64,000 bases of DNA from Burkholderia sp. E7m39. Lineage in GTDB: Bacteria; Pseudomonadota; Gammaproteobacteria; Burkholderiales; Burkholderiaceae. The translations under genes and the position numbers were made by a program. Below are positions 35,120-44,711 of this stretch, one piece after another. Under the pieces are notes generated by a model, which saw nothing but the letters and a program-made list of their open reading frames with translations, searched no databases and had not been told where the DNA came from. Within the stretch, counting starts at the first letter, position 1. Every line of letters starts with the position of its first letter. Location: positions 62,001-126,000 of the forward strand of contig BBSL01000034.1 of assembly GCA_001319865.1 (NCBI GenBank), given 5' to 3'.

Positions 35120-35917
35120 ATGCGAAACCCCGAAGAACTGATACGCGAAAACCTCGATCGGAGAGATTTCATCGCGGTGAGCTGGAACCTGCACAAGGGG
35201 CGCTCGCCGCTCGGCTTTCAGGCGTGGCAGGCGATGCAGCGCTGGGTGCAGTCGGTGCACGCGGATGCGTATTTCCTCCAGGAAGCGATGGCGCGCCGGA
35301 TGCCGGGCCCCGTGCTGGCGAGCTCGTTCGGCGCGCGCATGGGCGATATCGACAACGACGTCTGGCATTGCCAGGCGACTGAAATCGCCGAAGCGCTGCA
35401 ACTACAGATCGCGCTGGGACCGAATGTGTTCAAGCCTTCCTGGCGGCACGGCAATGCGATCCTGTCGCCGCATCCGCTCGATCTCGGCGGGCGCTGGGAC
35501 ATTTCCGCGCACCGCTTCGAGCGGCGCGGCCTGCTCGTCGCGCGCGCGACGTTCAGCGGCAAGTCAGTGACGCTGCTGTGCGCGCATCTCGCGCTCACGC
35601 GCCAGGCGCGCTTGCGTCAGATGCACTGGATCGCGCACTGGATCTCGAAGGAAGCACCCGACGGTCCGCTCGTGCTGGCTGGCGACTTCAACGACTGGCG
35701 CAACGATTCCGTGCCGCTGTTCGCCGAACACGGCCTGGAGGAAGTGGCGACGCTGCTCGGTGAAACGGGCCGCACGTTTCCGGCGTTTTCGCCTGCGCTC
35801 GCGCTCGACAAGATGTTCGTGCGCGGCATGAAACCCATCGAATGGATCCAGCCCGCGCAAGAGACGGCCTGGCTGTCGGATCACCTGCCGTACATGGCGC
35901 GGCTGCGCGTCGAGTGA
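35120..35917 (+). CDS. Endonuclease/exonuclease/phosphatase (EEP) family protein
   Basis: 265 residues from ATG 35120. Catalytic landmarks of the EEP fold: SWNLHKG (metal-binding Asn), YFLQEAM (Glu), LCAHLAL (His), LVLAGDFNDWR (Asp-x-Asn) and WLSDHLPYMA (terminal Asp-His). Such proteins cleave phosphodiesters of DNA, lipid or other substrates. No signal peptide. It follows the exported hypothetical gene closely in the same direction. Confidence 0.9.
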   Translation: MRNPEELIRENLDRRDFIAVSWNLHKGRSPLGFQAWQAMQRWVQSVHADAYFLQEAMARRMPGPVLASSFGARMGDIDNDVWHCQATEIAEALQLQIALGPNVFKPSWRHGNAILSPHPLDLGGRWDISAHRFERRGLLVARATFSGKSVTLLCAHLALTRQARLRQMHWIAHWISKEAPDGPLVLAGDFNDWRNDSVPLFAEHGLEEVATLLGETGRTFPAFSPALALDKMFVRGMKPIEWIQPAQETAWLSDHLPYMARLRVE

Positions 35918-35933
35918 CGCGCGCTTTCGGGTC

Positions 35934-36905
35934 TCAGACGCGCCGCGGCGTCCAGGCCAGCGCCGCGCGGATCGTCTCGCGGGGCTGCAGCACTCGGTAG
36001 CCCGCCCCTTCGCGGCTGTCTTCACTCGCGTTGAAGCAGTCGGTCGTGTTCGTGACTGGCTCGACGCACAACTGGGCCTCGTTCGCGGGCGCAAACACCA
36101 CCATGTGATCGAACGGCGTGTCGGCCGTCAGCGTCACTTCGCGCCCCTCGTCCGGCCACGCGATCGTCGCGCTGCGCGCCCAGCCGCTGAAATTGTTGTC
36201 GAGATCGAACGCATCCGCGCTCATGCCGCGCGCCAGCGCATCGACGGCGGGATGCGGGCCGAGATGCGTCGGCAGCACGTGGTCGTCCGCGTGCCACATC
36301 TGCTCGACCTGCGCGGTGACAACCGTGTTCGACGTGCGCGGATAGTACGGGTGATGGCCCATGCCGAACGGCATCGGACCGGCCGACAGATTTTCCGCTT
36401 CGAGCGTCACGCGCAACGCGCCGCCGATCAGCTCGATACGCTGGCTCGCGCGATAGCGGAACGGCCAGTCGCCAGTCGCTTTTGCATCCGGCACATGCTC
36501 GAAGTGCAGTTCGACCGATGTCGCCGTGCGCGCGCCAACGCGCCACGGCCTGCGCCACGCGTGACCGTGCAGCGCGTGCGCGAAGCGATTGCCGTCGCCG
36601 GCAAGGTCGATCGCACGACCTTCGAACGCGAAGCGCGCGCCGCGAATACGGTTGCAGTAGGGAAACAGCGGAAAGCTCGCCATTTGCAGCGGATTGACGG
36701 CGGCGAGCGCGGCGCGCGTCGCGGGGCGCAGCCAATGCAGCACGCGCGTGTTCGTCCGTTCGCCATACGCCGCAATCGACCCGCCCACTTGCGGCGCCAC
36801 GACGAGCGTCGTCGCTCCGCTCGACAACACGACGAGCGACGGATCGTCGATGCGCAGATCGGTGGCGGGATCGGCCGCGAACGGGTTGGAAAGGGCTTCG
36901 CGCAT
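35934..36905 (-). CDS. Aldose 1-epimerase (galactose mutarotase family)
   Basis: 323 residues from ATG 36905. Conserved positions: PLFPYCNRIRGARF, HALHGHAWRRPWRV (His of the active site), MPFGMGHHPYYPR, and the late Glu in LCVEPVTNTTDCFN. It interconverts alpha and beta anomers of sugars. It is divergent from the LacI-type regulator and separated by a region with palindromic operators, so it belongs to the adjacent sugar-uptake module. It converts imported sugar to the anomer used by the next enzyme. Confidence 0.9.
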   Translation of the reverse strand: MREALSNPFAADPATDLRIDDPSLVVLSSGATTLVVAPQVGGSIAAYGERTNTRVLHWLRPATRAALAAVNPLQMASFPLFPYCNRIRGARFAFEGRAIDLAGDGNRFAHALHGHAWRRPWRVGARTATSVELHFEHVPDAKATGDWPFRYRASQRIELIGGALRVTLEAENLSAGPMPFGMGHHPYYPRTSNTVVTAQVEQMWHADDHVLPTHLGPHPAVDALARGMSADAFDLDNNFSGWARSATIAWPDEGREVTLTADTPFDHMVVFAPANEAQLCVEPVTNTTDCFNASEDSREGAGYRVLQPRETIRAALAWTPRRV

Positions 36906-37014
36906 AGTCGTGGGTGTGGGCGTGGACGGTTGCGGCACGCGCGGCGCACGTCCGGCGTCGTACGCAGAGGCGGCCCGCGCGAGCGAGAATCGCACGCCCA
37001 GGCTTTCAGGTCAA

Positions 37015-37031
37015 TATTATTAGTAATAATA
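37015..37031. promoter_or_regulatory. Palindromic operator TATTATTA-G-TAATAATA
   Basis: A perfect 17-bp palindrome with a single central base, in the divergent region between aldose 1-epimerase and lacI-type genes. AT-rich in GC-rich DNA. LacI-family repressors bind palindromes of this size, so it is probably the autoregulatory site. Confidence 0.6.
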
Positions 37032-37104
37032 CCGATGAATGGATTGATTTTTTGGTGCCTGGCTGCGTCGCGAAAAGAGGGGTTTGCGCGTGTTGTCCAG
37101 CACA

Positions 37105-37135
37105 TATTATTAGTGGTACCGTCAGTCAGTACCAC
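37105..37135. promoter_or_regulatory. Second operator-like half site plus a 7-bp dyad
   Basis: TATTATTAG repeats the left arm of the 37015 palindrome at 37105-37113. It runs into GTGGTAC-N9-GTACCAC (37113-37135), a perfect 7-bp inverted repeat. It lies ~50 bases upstream of the regulator ATG. Confidence 0.4.
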
Positions 37136-37183
37136 GATGCCCGCGGCATCCCGTCAACCAGCCGCCGTTGCGCGGCGAAATCA

Positions 37184-38266
37184 ATGAAAAAATCGACTCA
37201 ACGCCGCCCGACGATGACCGATATCGCCAAGATCACCGGCGTATCGCAATCGACTGTTTCTCTCGTCCTGAACAACGCGACCAGCGCGAAATTTTCCGAG
37301 GCCACGCGCAACAAGGTGCTCAAAGCCGCGCAGGAACTCGGCTATCGGCTGGCCGCGCGCGAACCGCTGCCGCCTTCGTCCGACGAACGCAACCTGATCA
37401 TCTATCTCGCCGACGAAATCTCGACGAGCCCGCATCCCGTCGTGAACATCGACGGCGCGCGCGACGCCGCTTATGCCAACGGCAAGCTGCTGTCCGTCTA
37501 CTCGACGCACGGCAACGCGAAGATCGAGCAGCAGGTGCTCGACGCCGTGCTGGCGAGCCCGACCGTGTTCGGCGTGATCTACGCGACCGTCTACACCCGC
37601 AAAGTGGCGCTGCCCGCCGCGCTGTCGCGGGTGCCGACCGTGCTGCTGAACTGCTACACGAGCGAAGGCGGCCAGTCGTCGGTCGTGCCGGCGGAAGTCG
37701 CGGGCGGCCACGTGGCGACGGAATATCTGCTGCGCGCCGGGCACCGGCGCATTGGCTACATCAACGGCGAGCACTGGCAGGACGCCGCCAAAGACCGTCT
37801 GAAGGGCTATCGCACGGCGCTCGCGACGGCCGATCTGCCGTTCGCGCCGGAACTGGTGCGCGACGGCGACTGGAGCTCGGGCACGGGCTTCGAGCACACG
37901 CTGTCGCTGATGCGCGAGCCGCATCCGCCGACGGCCATCTTCTGCGCGAACGACCTGATGGCGCTGGGCGCCATCGAGGCGCTCAAGCAACTCGGCTACC
38001 GCGTGCCCGACGACGTTTCCGTGCTCGGCTACGACGACCAGGAAATCGCGCGTCACACGCATCCGCCGCTGTCGACGGTCGTGCTGCCCAACTACGAGCT
38101 GGGCCGCTGGGCCGTCGAAACGCTCCTGCAGGAAGTGCATAACCAGGCCGCGGGCGCGCCCGTGCGCCACCGGATGGTGAAGCTCGACGGTCCGCTGATC
38201 GAGCGTGGCTCAGTCAGGGAAATTACCGAGGCAGAACGCGCTGCAATTAATATTATTAGTGATTGA
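37184..38266 (+). CDS. LacI family transcriptional regulator of the sugar ABC operon
   Basis: 360 residues from ATG 37184. N-terminal LacI HTH and hinge (TMTDIAKITGVSQSTVSLVL, RNKVLKAAQELGYRL), then a periplasmic-binding-like sensor domain (GYINGEHWQDAAKDRLKGYR, IFCANDLMALGAIEAL, VSVLGYDDQEIARHT). It sits between the divergent aldose 1-epimerase and the downstream galactofuranose-type importer. Palindromic sites lie before and after the gene. The likely role is a repressor released by the imported sugar. Confidence 0.94.
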   Translation: MKKSTQRRPTMTDIAKITGVSQSTVSLVLNNATSAKFSEATRNKVLKAAQELGYRLAAREPLPPSSDERNLIIYLADEISTSPHPVVNIDGARDAAYANGKLLSVYSTHGNAKIEQQVLDAVLASPTVFGVIYATVYTRKVALPAALSRVPTVLLNCYTSEGGQSSVVPAEVAGGHVATEYLLRAGHRRIGYINGEHWQDAAKDRLKGYRTALATADLPFAPELVRDGDWSSGTGFEHTLSLMREPHPPTAIFCANDLMALGAIEALKQLGYRVPDDVSVLGYDDQEIARHTHPPLSTVVLPNYELGRWAVETLLQEVHNQAAGAPVRHRMVKLDGPLIERGSVREITEAERAAINIISD

Positions 38267-38277
38267 CCAATAATAAT
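38251..38277. promoter_or_regulatory. Third operator-like site, between regulator and importer operon
   Basis: TATTATTAGT followed 5 bases later by ACCAATAATAAT, an imperfect inverted repeat of the same half-site as at 37015. It overlaps the regulator's stop codon and lies ~100 bases upstream of the binding-protein gene. Confidence 0.55.
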
Positions 38278-38373
38278 TCACGATGAAATAATCGGCATGA
38301 CCGGTCACCACCGAAGTGCCGGCGGCAGTTGAAGCACAAAAGCAAAACACACCAACTGGTACTGGAGGAAGAC

Positions 38374-39378
38374 ATGGCGTCGCTCAATCGGGATTCGCGC
38401 GGTCAGCGGCTTGCGCCGCTCGCGGCAGCATTGCTGGCAGTTGCCCTGGGATTCGGCATGGCCTCGGCGCAGGCCGACGATCTGCCGAAAATTCCCGCCA
38501 AGAAACCGCTGAAAGTCGGCTTCGCGCAGACGGAGAGCAACAATCCGTGGCGTCTCGCCGAAACGCAGAGCTTCAAGGACATCGCCGCGAAGTGCGGCTG
38601 GCAGATGGTGATGACGGACGCCAACGGCTCCAACTCGAAGCAGGTATCCGACATCCAGAGCATGATCGCGCAGCACGTCGATCTGCTCGTGTTCCCGCCG
38701 CGTGAAGAGAAACCGCTCGCGCCTGTCGTGTTGCAGGCAAAGAAAGCGGGCATTCCCGTCATTCTCGTCGACCGCAATGTCGATCAGTCGGTGGCGAAGG
38801 CGGGGCGCGATTACATCACGTTCATCGGCTCGGACTTCATCGATCAGGGTCACCGCGCCGCCGACTGGCTCGTCAAGGCGACGGGCGGCAAGGCGAAGAT
38901 CATCGAACTGGAAGGCACGACGGGCGCCTCCGCTGCAAACGATCGCAAGAAGGGCTTCGATGAAGTGATCGCGAAGAATCCGGGCATGTCGATCGTTGCA
39001 TCGCAAAGCGGCGACTTCGCGCGCGACAAGGGCCGCCAGGTGATGGAAACGCTGCTGCAGGCGCATCCCGACGTGACGGCTGTCTACGCGCACAACGATG
39101 AAATGGCGCTCGGCGCGATCGCCGCGATCAAGGCGGCGGGCAAACAGCCGGGCAAGGACATCCAGATCGTGACGATCGACGGCACGAAGGGCGGCCTCGA
39201 AGCGATCGCCGCCGGTGAACTGGGCGCGAGCGTGCAGTCCAGCCCGTTCTTCGGCCCGCTCGCGTGCGATGTCGCGCAGAAGTTCGCGAAGGGCGAGAAG
39301 GTTCCGACGTGGGTGAAAGTGTCGGACCGCTTCTACGACAAGAGCAACGTGCAGGAAAGCATGCAGTACGGCTACTGA
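38374..39378 (+). CDS. ytfQ: Sugar ABC transporter substrate-binding protein (YtfQ-like)
   Basis: 334 residues from ATG 38374 with GGAGGAA upstream. Signal peptide to about residue 35 (SAQA|DDLPK). The ribose/galactose-type binding fold contains VGFAQTESNNPWRLAETQSF, VDLLVFPPREEKPLAPVV, VDRNVDQ, YAHNDEMALGAIAAI. The opening GFAQTESNNPWR is characteristic of YtfQ, which binds galactofuranose in E. coli. The substrate here is inferred from that similarity. First gene of the ytfQRT-yjfF type operon. Confidence 0.9.
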   Translation: MASLNRDSRGQRLAPLAAALLAVALGFGMASAQADDLPKIPAKKPLKVGFAQTESNNPWRLAETQSFKDIAAKCGWQMVMTDANGSNSKQVSDIQSMIAQHVDLLVFPPREEKPLAPVVLQAKKAGIPVILVDRNVDQSVAKAGRDYITFIGSDFIDQGHRAADWLVKATGGKAKIIELEGTTGASAANDRKKGFDEVIAKNPGMSIVASQSGDFARDKGRQVMETLLQAHPDVTAVYAHNDEMALGAIAAIKAAGKQPGKDIQIVTIDGTKGGLEAIAAGELGASVQSSPFFGPLACDVAQKFAKGEKVPTWVKVSDRFYDKSNVQESMQYGY

Positions 39379-39709
39379 GCCCGTACTGAGCGGCTACTGG
39401 GCATGTGAAGGGCAGTTGATGCGACCGGCCGGCGCGCCGCGATCCATGCAATGCGGCGCGCAGCACGGAGTACGGTCGGCACGCAGGACCGCATCGGGGC
39501 GCTCGCGCGCCGCGCTGACGGGAAGGGTTCGAGGCGACGTGTCCGTTGTGCGCGCTTGTCCGGGCGGCGCATGCATGGACCGTCGCTTCGCTTTGTCGGG
39601 CGTACCATGAAGGTCGCCGCTCGCGCGACAGCAGGCCACCGTCCACGGCAACGACTGCACCCCGCGCAATCAGGCTCGAGCCGTTGCGGGCCATGGCAAG
39701 GAGACACAC
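39379..39709. other. 330-base gap inside the sugar operon
   Basis: Between binding protein and ATPase; GC-rich with no supported gene. A gap here is common because binding proteins are made in excess, but I see no clear attenuator hairpin. Confidence 0.35.
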
Positions 39710-41344
39710 GTGACGCAACCCCACGCGCATTCCGGCACCGCCGCGCCGCCGTCGTCTTCCCGCGCGCCCCTGCTCGACATGCAGGGCATCGACATTTCGT
39801 TTGGCGGCGTGCCCGCGCTGCGTGGCGCGAATCTCAGCGTCGCGGCGGGCGAAGTCCACGCGCTGATCGGCCAGAACGGCGCTGGCAAATCGACGATGAT
39901 CAAGATCCTCACGGGCGCCTACCGCCGCTCGGGCGGCAGCGTGCGCTTCGAAGGCCGTCCAATCGATTTCCGCACGCCGAAAGAAGCGCGCGAAGCAGGG
40001 ATCAGCACGATCTATCAGGAGATCAACCTGGTGCCGTTCCGCTCGGTCGCCGAAAACATTTTTCTGGGCCGCGAGCCGCGCCGCTTCGGTCTGATCGACT
40101 GGCGCGACGTGCAGCGGCGGGCATCCGCGCTGCTCGAATCGTTTGGCTTGCAGATCGACGTGAAAAAGCCCGCGGGCAGCTATTCGACGGCGATCCAGCA
40201 GATGGTGGCGCTCGCGCGCGCCGTTTCGTCGGACGCGAAGATGGTCATCATGGACGAATCCACTTCGTCGCTGGATGAACGGGAAGTCGAACTGCTGTTC
40301 ACCGTTGTGCGCAAGCTGCGCGACGACGGACGCGCCGTGATCTTCGTGTCGCATCGTCTGGATGAACTGTATGCGCTGTGCGATCGCGTGACGGTGATGC
40401 GCGACGGCCAGACGGTCGCGCAAAGCGCGATGAAAGACATCGACAAACGCCAGCTCGTCACGACGATGCTCGGCCGCACGCTCGCCGCCGTCGTGCAGGA
40501 CGACAGCGCGGCGCGCGAAGCCAACCTCGCGCATCGCGGCGGCAAGGCGATCTCGGCGCGCAATCTGGCCGCGCATCCCAAGGTGAGCGACGTGTCGCTC
40601 GACGTGCACGCAGGCGAAGCCGTCGGCCTGGCGGGCCTGCTCGGCTCGGGCCGCACGGAAACGATGCGTCTGATGTTCGGCGCCGACGCTGCCGAGAAAG
40701 GCGAACTGTCGATCAACGGCGAGCGCGTCGCCTTGAAGTCGCCGCAAGACGCCATCGCGCGCGGCCTCGCTTATCTGACGGAAGACCGCAAGGCGGAAGG
40801 CATCGTGCCGGAGTTGTCGGTGCGCGACAACCTCACGCTCGTCTGCCTGCGCACGGTGTCGAAGCACGGCATCGTCGATGTGAAGAAGCAGCAGGCAATC
40901 GTCGAACGGTTCATCGCGTCGCTCGGCATCAAGCTGCGCTCGCCCGATCAACCGATCCGCGAACTGTCGGGCGGCAATCAGCAGAAGGTGCTGCTCGCGC
41001 GCTGGCTCGCCGCGCAGCCGTCGCTGCTTTTGCTCGACGAACCGACGCGCGGCATCGACGTCGGCGCGAAGGCGGATGTCGCGAAGATCGTGCGCGAACT
41101 GCGCGACGAAGGCATGGCGGTGCTGCTGTCCGCCTCCGAACTCGAAGAACTGACGGCCGTGGCCGACCGCGCCGTCGTGATCCGCGACGGCCGCACGGTG
41201 GCCGAACTGGACGGCGCGCAAATGAGCGAATCGGCAATCATGGATGCAATCGCATACGGCAGCGCGGGCACTTCGCAACTGGTGGAAGCGGCGCAGTCCG
41301 CACATAGCGGCGACCTAGCCGAGGGCGACCGTCATGGCACATGA
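39710..41344 (+). CDS. ytfR: Sugar ABC transporter ATP-binding protein, double cassette (YtfR-like)
   Basis: 544 residues from GTG 39710 with AAGGAGA upstream. Two fused ATPase domains: first Walker A in IGQNGAGKSTMIKIL, LVPFRSVAENIFLG, then VIMDESTSSLDERE; second domain has the LSGGNQQKVLLARWLA signature and LLLLDEPTRGIDVG with a degenerate Walker A (GLLGSGRTE). This is the CUT2 family layout for monosaccharide importers. The stop overlaps the next gene's start by 11 bases. Confidence 0.95.
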   Translation: MTQPHAHSGTAAPPSSSRAPLLDMQGIDISFGGVPALRGANLSVAAGEVHALIGQNGAGKSTMIKILTGAYRRSGGSVRFEGRPIDFRTPKEAREAGISTIYQEINLVPFRSVAENIFLGREPRRFGLIDWRDVQRRASALLESFGLQIDVKKPAGSYSTAIQQMVALARAVSSDAKMVIMDESTSSLDEREVELLFTVVRKLRDDGRAVIFVSHRLDELYALCDRVTVMRDGQTVAQSAMKDIDKRQLVTTMLGRTLAAVVQDDSAAREANLAHRGGKAISARNLAAHPKVSDVSLDVHAGEAVGLAGLLGSGRTETMRLMFGADAAEKGELSINGERVALKSPQDAIARGLAYLTEDRKAEGIVPELSVRDNLTLVCLRTVSKHGIVDVKKQQAIVERFIASLGIKLRSPDQPIRELSGGNQQKVLLARWLAAQPSLLLLDEPTRGIDVGAKADVAKIVRELRDEGMAVLLSASELEELTAVADRAVVIRDGRTVAELDGAQMSESAIMDAIAYGSAGTSQLVEAAQSAHSGDLAEGDRHGT

Positions 41345-42341
41345 GTCGCTGCGCAACGACGGCGCGCCGCTCGCAACGGCGGCCGCGTCGCCCGATGCGT
41401 CGACGGTGAAGAAGAAGCGCCGCATCGCGATCCAGCGCGAGATCGTCGTGCTGCTCGCGATGCTCGTGTTCAATCTGCTGTTCACGCAGCACTTCTGGTC
41501 GCTGCAAACCTTCAACGTCAACCTGACGCAAGTCGTGACGATCGTCATCGTCGGCATCGGCATGACGCTGGTGGTGGCGACGGGCGGCATCGATCTGTCG
41601 GTGGGCGCGTCGATGGCGATTGCGGGCGCGCTCGCGCCGATGCTGTTCCTGCACATCGCCGGCCCGCTCGGCATCGCGCTCGCGTTCGTGCTGCCCGTGC
41701 TGGCCGCCGCTGTGTGCGGCGTGTTCAACGGCTTTCTCGTCACGCGATTGGCCGTTCAGCCGATCGTCGCGACGCTCGTGCTGTTCATCGCCGGTCGCGG
41801 CATCGCGCAGGTCGTCACCGACGGCAGCCTGCAAGCGTTCAACAACCCCGCGTTCCAGTGGATCGCGCTCGGCAAGGTGGCGGGCGTGCCGTTCCAGGTG
41901 CTGTTGATGTTCGCGCTCGTCGCGTTGTTCGCGTGGATCGTGCGCAAGACGCTGTTCGGCCAGTATCTGCTCGTGACTGGCGGCAACGAGAAATCCGCGT
42001 ATCTGAGCGGTGTGCCGACGGCGCGCGTGAAGATGATCGCGTACACGCTGTGCGCGGCGCTGTCGGGGCTCGCGGGGCTGATTTCGATTTCGGTGAATTC
42101 GTCGTCGGATGCGAACGTGGTCGGGCTCGGCATCGAACTCGACGCAATCGCGGCCGTCGCGGTAGGCGGCACGGCGTTGACGGGCGGCAAGGCGTATATC
42201 GGCGGCACGCTGATCGGCGCGCTGATCATCCAGCTGCTGCGCTACACGCTGCTCGCGCATGGCATTCCCGATGCCGCCGCGCTCGTCGTCAAGGCGGGCA
42301 TCATCATCGCGGCGGTGTATGTGCAGCGGCGCTCGCGCTGA
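41334..42341 (+). CDS. ytfT: Sugar ABC transporter permease (YtfT-like)
   Basis: 335 residues. About nine membrane helices, BPD_transp_2 family: VVATGGIDLSVGASMAIAGA, VCGVFNGFLVTRLAVQPIVA, AVAVGGTALTGGKAYIGGTL. It overlaps the ATPase gene by 11 bases and is followed 22 bases later by the second permease, as expected for a heterodimeric CUT2 channel. Confidence 0.93.
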   Translation: MAHESLRNDGAPLATAAASPDASTVKKKRRIAIQREIVVLLAMLVFNLLFTQHFWSLQTFNVNLTQVVTIVIVGIGMTLVVATGGIDLSVGASMAIAGALAPMLFLHIAGPLGIALAFVLPVLAAAVCGVFNGFLVTRLAVQPIVATLVLFIAGRGIAQVVTDGSLQAFNNPAFQWIALGKVAGVPFQVLLMFALVALFAWIVRKTLFGQYLLVTGGNEKSAYLSGVPTARVKMIAYTLCAALSGLAGLISISVNSSSDANVVGLGIELDAIAAVAVGGTALTGGKAYIGGTLIGALIIQLLRYTLLAHGIPDAAALVVKAGIIIAAVYVQRRSR

Positions 42342-42363
42342 AGGACTCCGAGGACACGCTTCG

Positions 42364-43350
42364 ATGAAAAAGAACCTGCCCATCCTGCTCGCGCTCGGCG
42401 CGCTGATCGTGCTCGGCCTCATGCGCTACGAGCACTTTGCGTCGGCGTACAACATCACGTCGTTCTGGCGCTACAACTCGATGTTCGCGCTGATTTCCGT
42501 CGGCATGGCGTTCGTGATCATCACGGGCGGCATCGATCTGTCCGTCGGCACGGTCGCGGCGCTCGCGAGCGTCGTGGCGGCGCTCGCGAGTCCGTACGGC
42601 GGCTGGCTCGCCGTGTTGGCGGGCGCGGGCGCGGGGCTGCTGGTCGGCGTGATCAACGGCATCATCATCACGCGGATGAAGATCCTGCCGTTCATCACGA
42701 CGCTCGCGACGAGCCTCGGCGCGCACGGCCTCGCGCTGCTGCTCGGCAAGAACGACGCCGTGTCGATTTCGTCCGATACCAACTTTGCGAACTTCGGCCA
42801 GGGCGACCTGTTCGGCCTGCCGATTCCCGGCCTGATCGCGCTCGTCGCGGCCGTGGCGGGCTGGCTCGCGCTGCGCAGCACGCGCTTCGGGCGGCATTCG
42901 CTGGCGATCGGCGGCAGCGAGGAAGCGGCGCGGCTGATGGGACTGAACGTGAACCGCACGCTGGTCGCTGTGTATGCGGTGAGCGGCCTGCTGGCGGGGC
43001 TCGCGGGCGTGATTCTCGCCGCGCAATTCGGCGCCGGGCAGCCGAACGAAGGCGTCGGATGGGAGTTGTTCGCGATTTCGGCCGTCGTGCTGGGCGGCAC
43101 GCTGCTGACGGGCGGCGAAGGCTCGATCGCGATGACGATCGCGGGCGTGCTGCTGCTCGGTCTCGTCTTCAATCTGCTGAACTTCGAGAACGGGCTCGGC
43201 TATATCAGTTTGTCGGCGTACTGGCAGTCGGTGATTCGCGGGGTGTTTTTGCTGCTCGTGATCGTGCTGCAGGCGCGCGTGCTGAAGCAGCGCGCGCACA
43301 AGCCCAGGACGCCCGATGCGGCGACGGGCGCGGGGCAGACGGCTGCGTAA
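42364..43350 (+). CDS. yjfF: Sugar ABC transporter permease (YjfF-like)
   Basis: 328 residues from ATG 42364. Same BPD_transp_2 fold: FVIITGGIDLSVGTVAALAS, GVINGIIITRMKILPFITTL, SAVVLGGTLLTGGEGSIAM. The order YtfQ-YtfR-YtfT-YjfF equals the E. coli galactofuranose importer. Last gene of the operon. A longer start at 42259 overlaps the previous gene and has no ribosome binding site. Confidence 0.93.
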   Translation: MKKNLPILLALGALIVLGLMRYEHFASAYNITSFWRYNSMFALISVGMAFVIITGGIDLSVGTVAALASVVAALASPYGGWLAVLAGAGAGLLVGVINGIIITRMKILPFITTLATSLGAHGLALLLGKNDAVSISSDTNFANFGQGDLFGLPIPGLIALVAAVAGWLALRSTRFGRHSLAIGGSEEAARLMGLNVNRTLVAVYAVSGLLAGLAGVILAAQFGAGQPNEGVGWELFAISAVVLGGTLLTGGEGSIAMTIAGVLLLGLVFNLLNFENGLGYISLSAYWQSVIRGVFLLLVIVLQARVLKQRAHKPRTPDAATGAGQTAA

Positions 43351-43547
43351 TGGCGATTTGCGCGAGATTTGCGCGAGATTCGCGCCGGCCGCGCGTTTGC
43401 CTTCAGGCCGGATCGCCGTCACTCAAGCGATGCGCACCGGGCGTTCCGCTACGCGCTGACGAGAGTAAGATCGCGATTCCGCCCTTTTCCCAATCCATGC
43501 GCTGAACGCGCTGATCGCGCTGCCCTGTCGCGCAACCCATCGTCGCC

Positions 43548-44189
43548 ATGCATCCCTATCTGCCGATCCTGCTGCAAATCGCCCTCGTCTATCTCGTCGC
43601 GCTGGTCAGCCCCGGTCCCAACTTTTTCATGATCACGCAGTTGTCGCTCGCGGGGCGGCGCGGACTGGGCGCGGCGTCGGCGCTGGGCGTTGGCACGGGC
43701 TCGACGGTCTGGGTCTCGCTCGCGATGCTCGGCTTCGCGACCGTGCTGCAAAAGATCGACTGGCTCTACAACGGCATCCGGATTGCCGGCGCGATCTATC
43801 TGGTGTGGTTCGGCATCAAGCTCGTGCTGGCGAGCGCGAAGCGCGGCGAAACGGTTGCCGTCAGCATCGAGCCACCGCCCGCCGACGATCGCGGCGCGTA
43901 CTTCCGCGCGTGGCGCGCCGGCATGCTCACGTGCCTGACGAATCCGAAAGCGTGTGCGTTCTGGACCAGTATTTTCGCCACGCTGTTTCCAGCGCATCCG
44001 CCGCTATGGTTCTACGGCGTCGCGCTCGCGATGATCGGGACGATGTCGATCAGCTGGTACGGCGGCGTCGCGCTGATGTTCGCGACCGAGCGCACGCAGC
44101 GCGGCTACCGGCGTCTGCGCCGGCCCATCGACGGTGTGTGCGGCGCCCTGCTGGTCGGTCTGGGCGCGAAGCTCGCAGCCGATAGCTGA
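43548..44189 (+). CDS. LysE family translocator
   Basis: 213 residues with six hydrophobic segments. Family signature VYLVALVSPGPNFFMITQLS near the N-terminus, GAIYLVWFGIKLVLA, GMLTCLTNPKACAFW. LysE/RhtB proteins export amino acids or derivatives. Monocistronic, 200 bases after the sugar operon. Confidence 0.93.
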   Translation: MHPYLPILLQIALVYLVALVSPGPNFFMITQLSLAGRRGLGAASALGVGTGSTVWVSLAMLGFATVLQKIDWLYNGIRIAGAIYLVWFGIKLVLASAKRGETVAVSIEPPPADDRGAYFRAWRAGMLTCLTNPKACAFWTSIFATLFPAHPPLWFYGVALAMIGTMSISWYGGVALMFATERTQRGYRRLRRPIDGVCGALLVGLGAKLAADS

Positions 44190-44711
44190 GCGCCAGGACC
44201 GCCCCGAAGCGCCTCAAAAGCGCCCCCATATGGAGCGGTTTTCCAGCTTCGGCAGAAGGGTCAATGCTGCGGTGCATGAGCGGTTTCCGGTATTATCCCG
44301 AAATAGCGCGTACCCGCGCCTGTGTTCGCTGAGCGGCTGCCATCACCCGATGGCTGACGGGCGAAACCGGTCGAGCGGCTTCAACCTGGCGCCCGTCGCG
44401 GATGGGCGAGACCCGTAGGGCAAGACCCGCGCAGGTCGTCCGGACACAGACCCCGCGCCGCACCACCCCAGCAGTACACCTTGCCGCGTCGCGGCTGCCC
44501 GTTCCCGTGCAATCGGACGACAGCCGTGGCGGCGCTTGACTGACCACATTCACCGCCCATGCCGTCGCGGCAATGCCCGATGCGGTAACGCGGTAAAATA
44601 GCGGATTGCGCGTTTTCCGGGCCGCTGCAGCGCCGGATCACGCATCGCCTTTGCCGTTGCGGCCCCGCTTTTGTCTGTGGCCGACCTTGTTTTCGCACCA
44701 TCGAAGAAGCC
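44190..44711. other. 520-base region upstream of fpr with possible structured RNA
   Basis: No gene is visible. Several GC hairpins cluster at 44337-44440: GCCATC-ACCC-GATGGC, an 8-bp outer stem GACGGGCG (44356-44363) with CGCCCGTC (44390-44397) enclosing a branched interior, and GCGGATGGGC-type pairings after it. The region could be a structured leader or small RNA, or just GC-rich spacer. Confidence 0.35.

Noticed and set aside
39128..41305. 725-codon minus-strand frame
   Set aside because: It is antisense to the sugar ABC ATPase, with no domain pattern.
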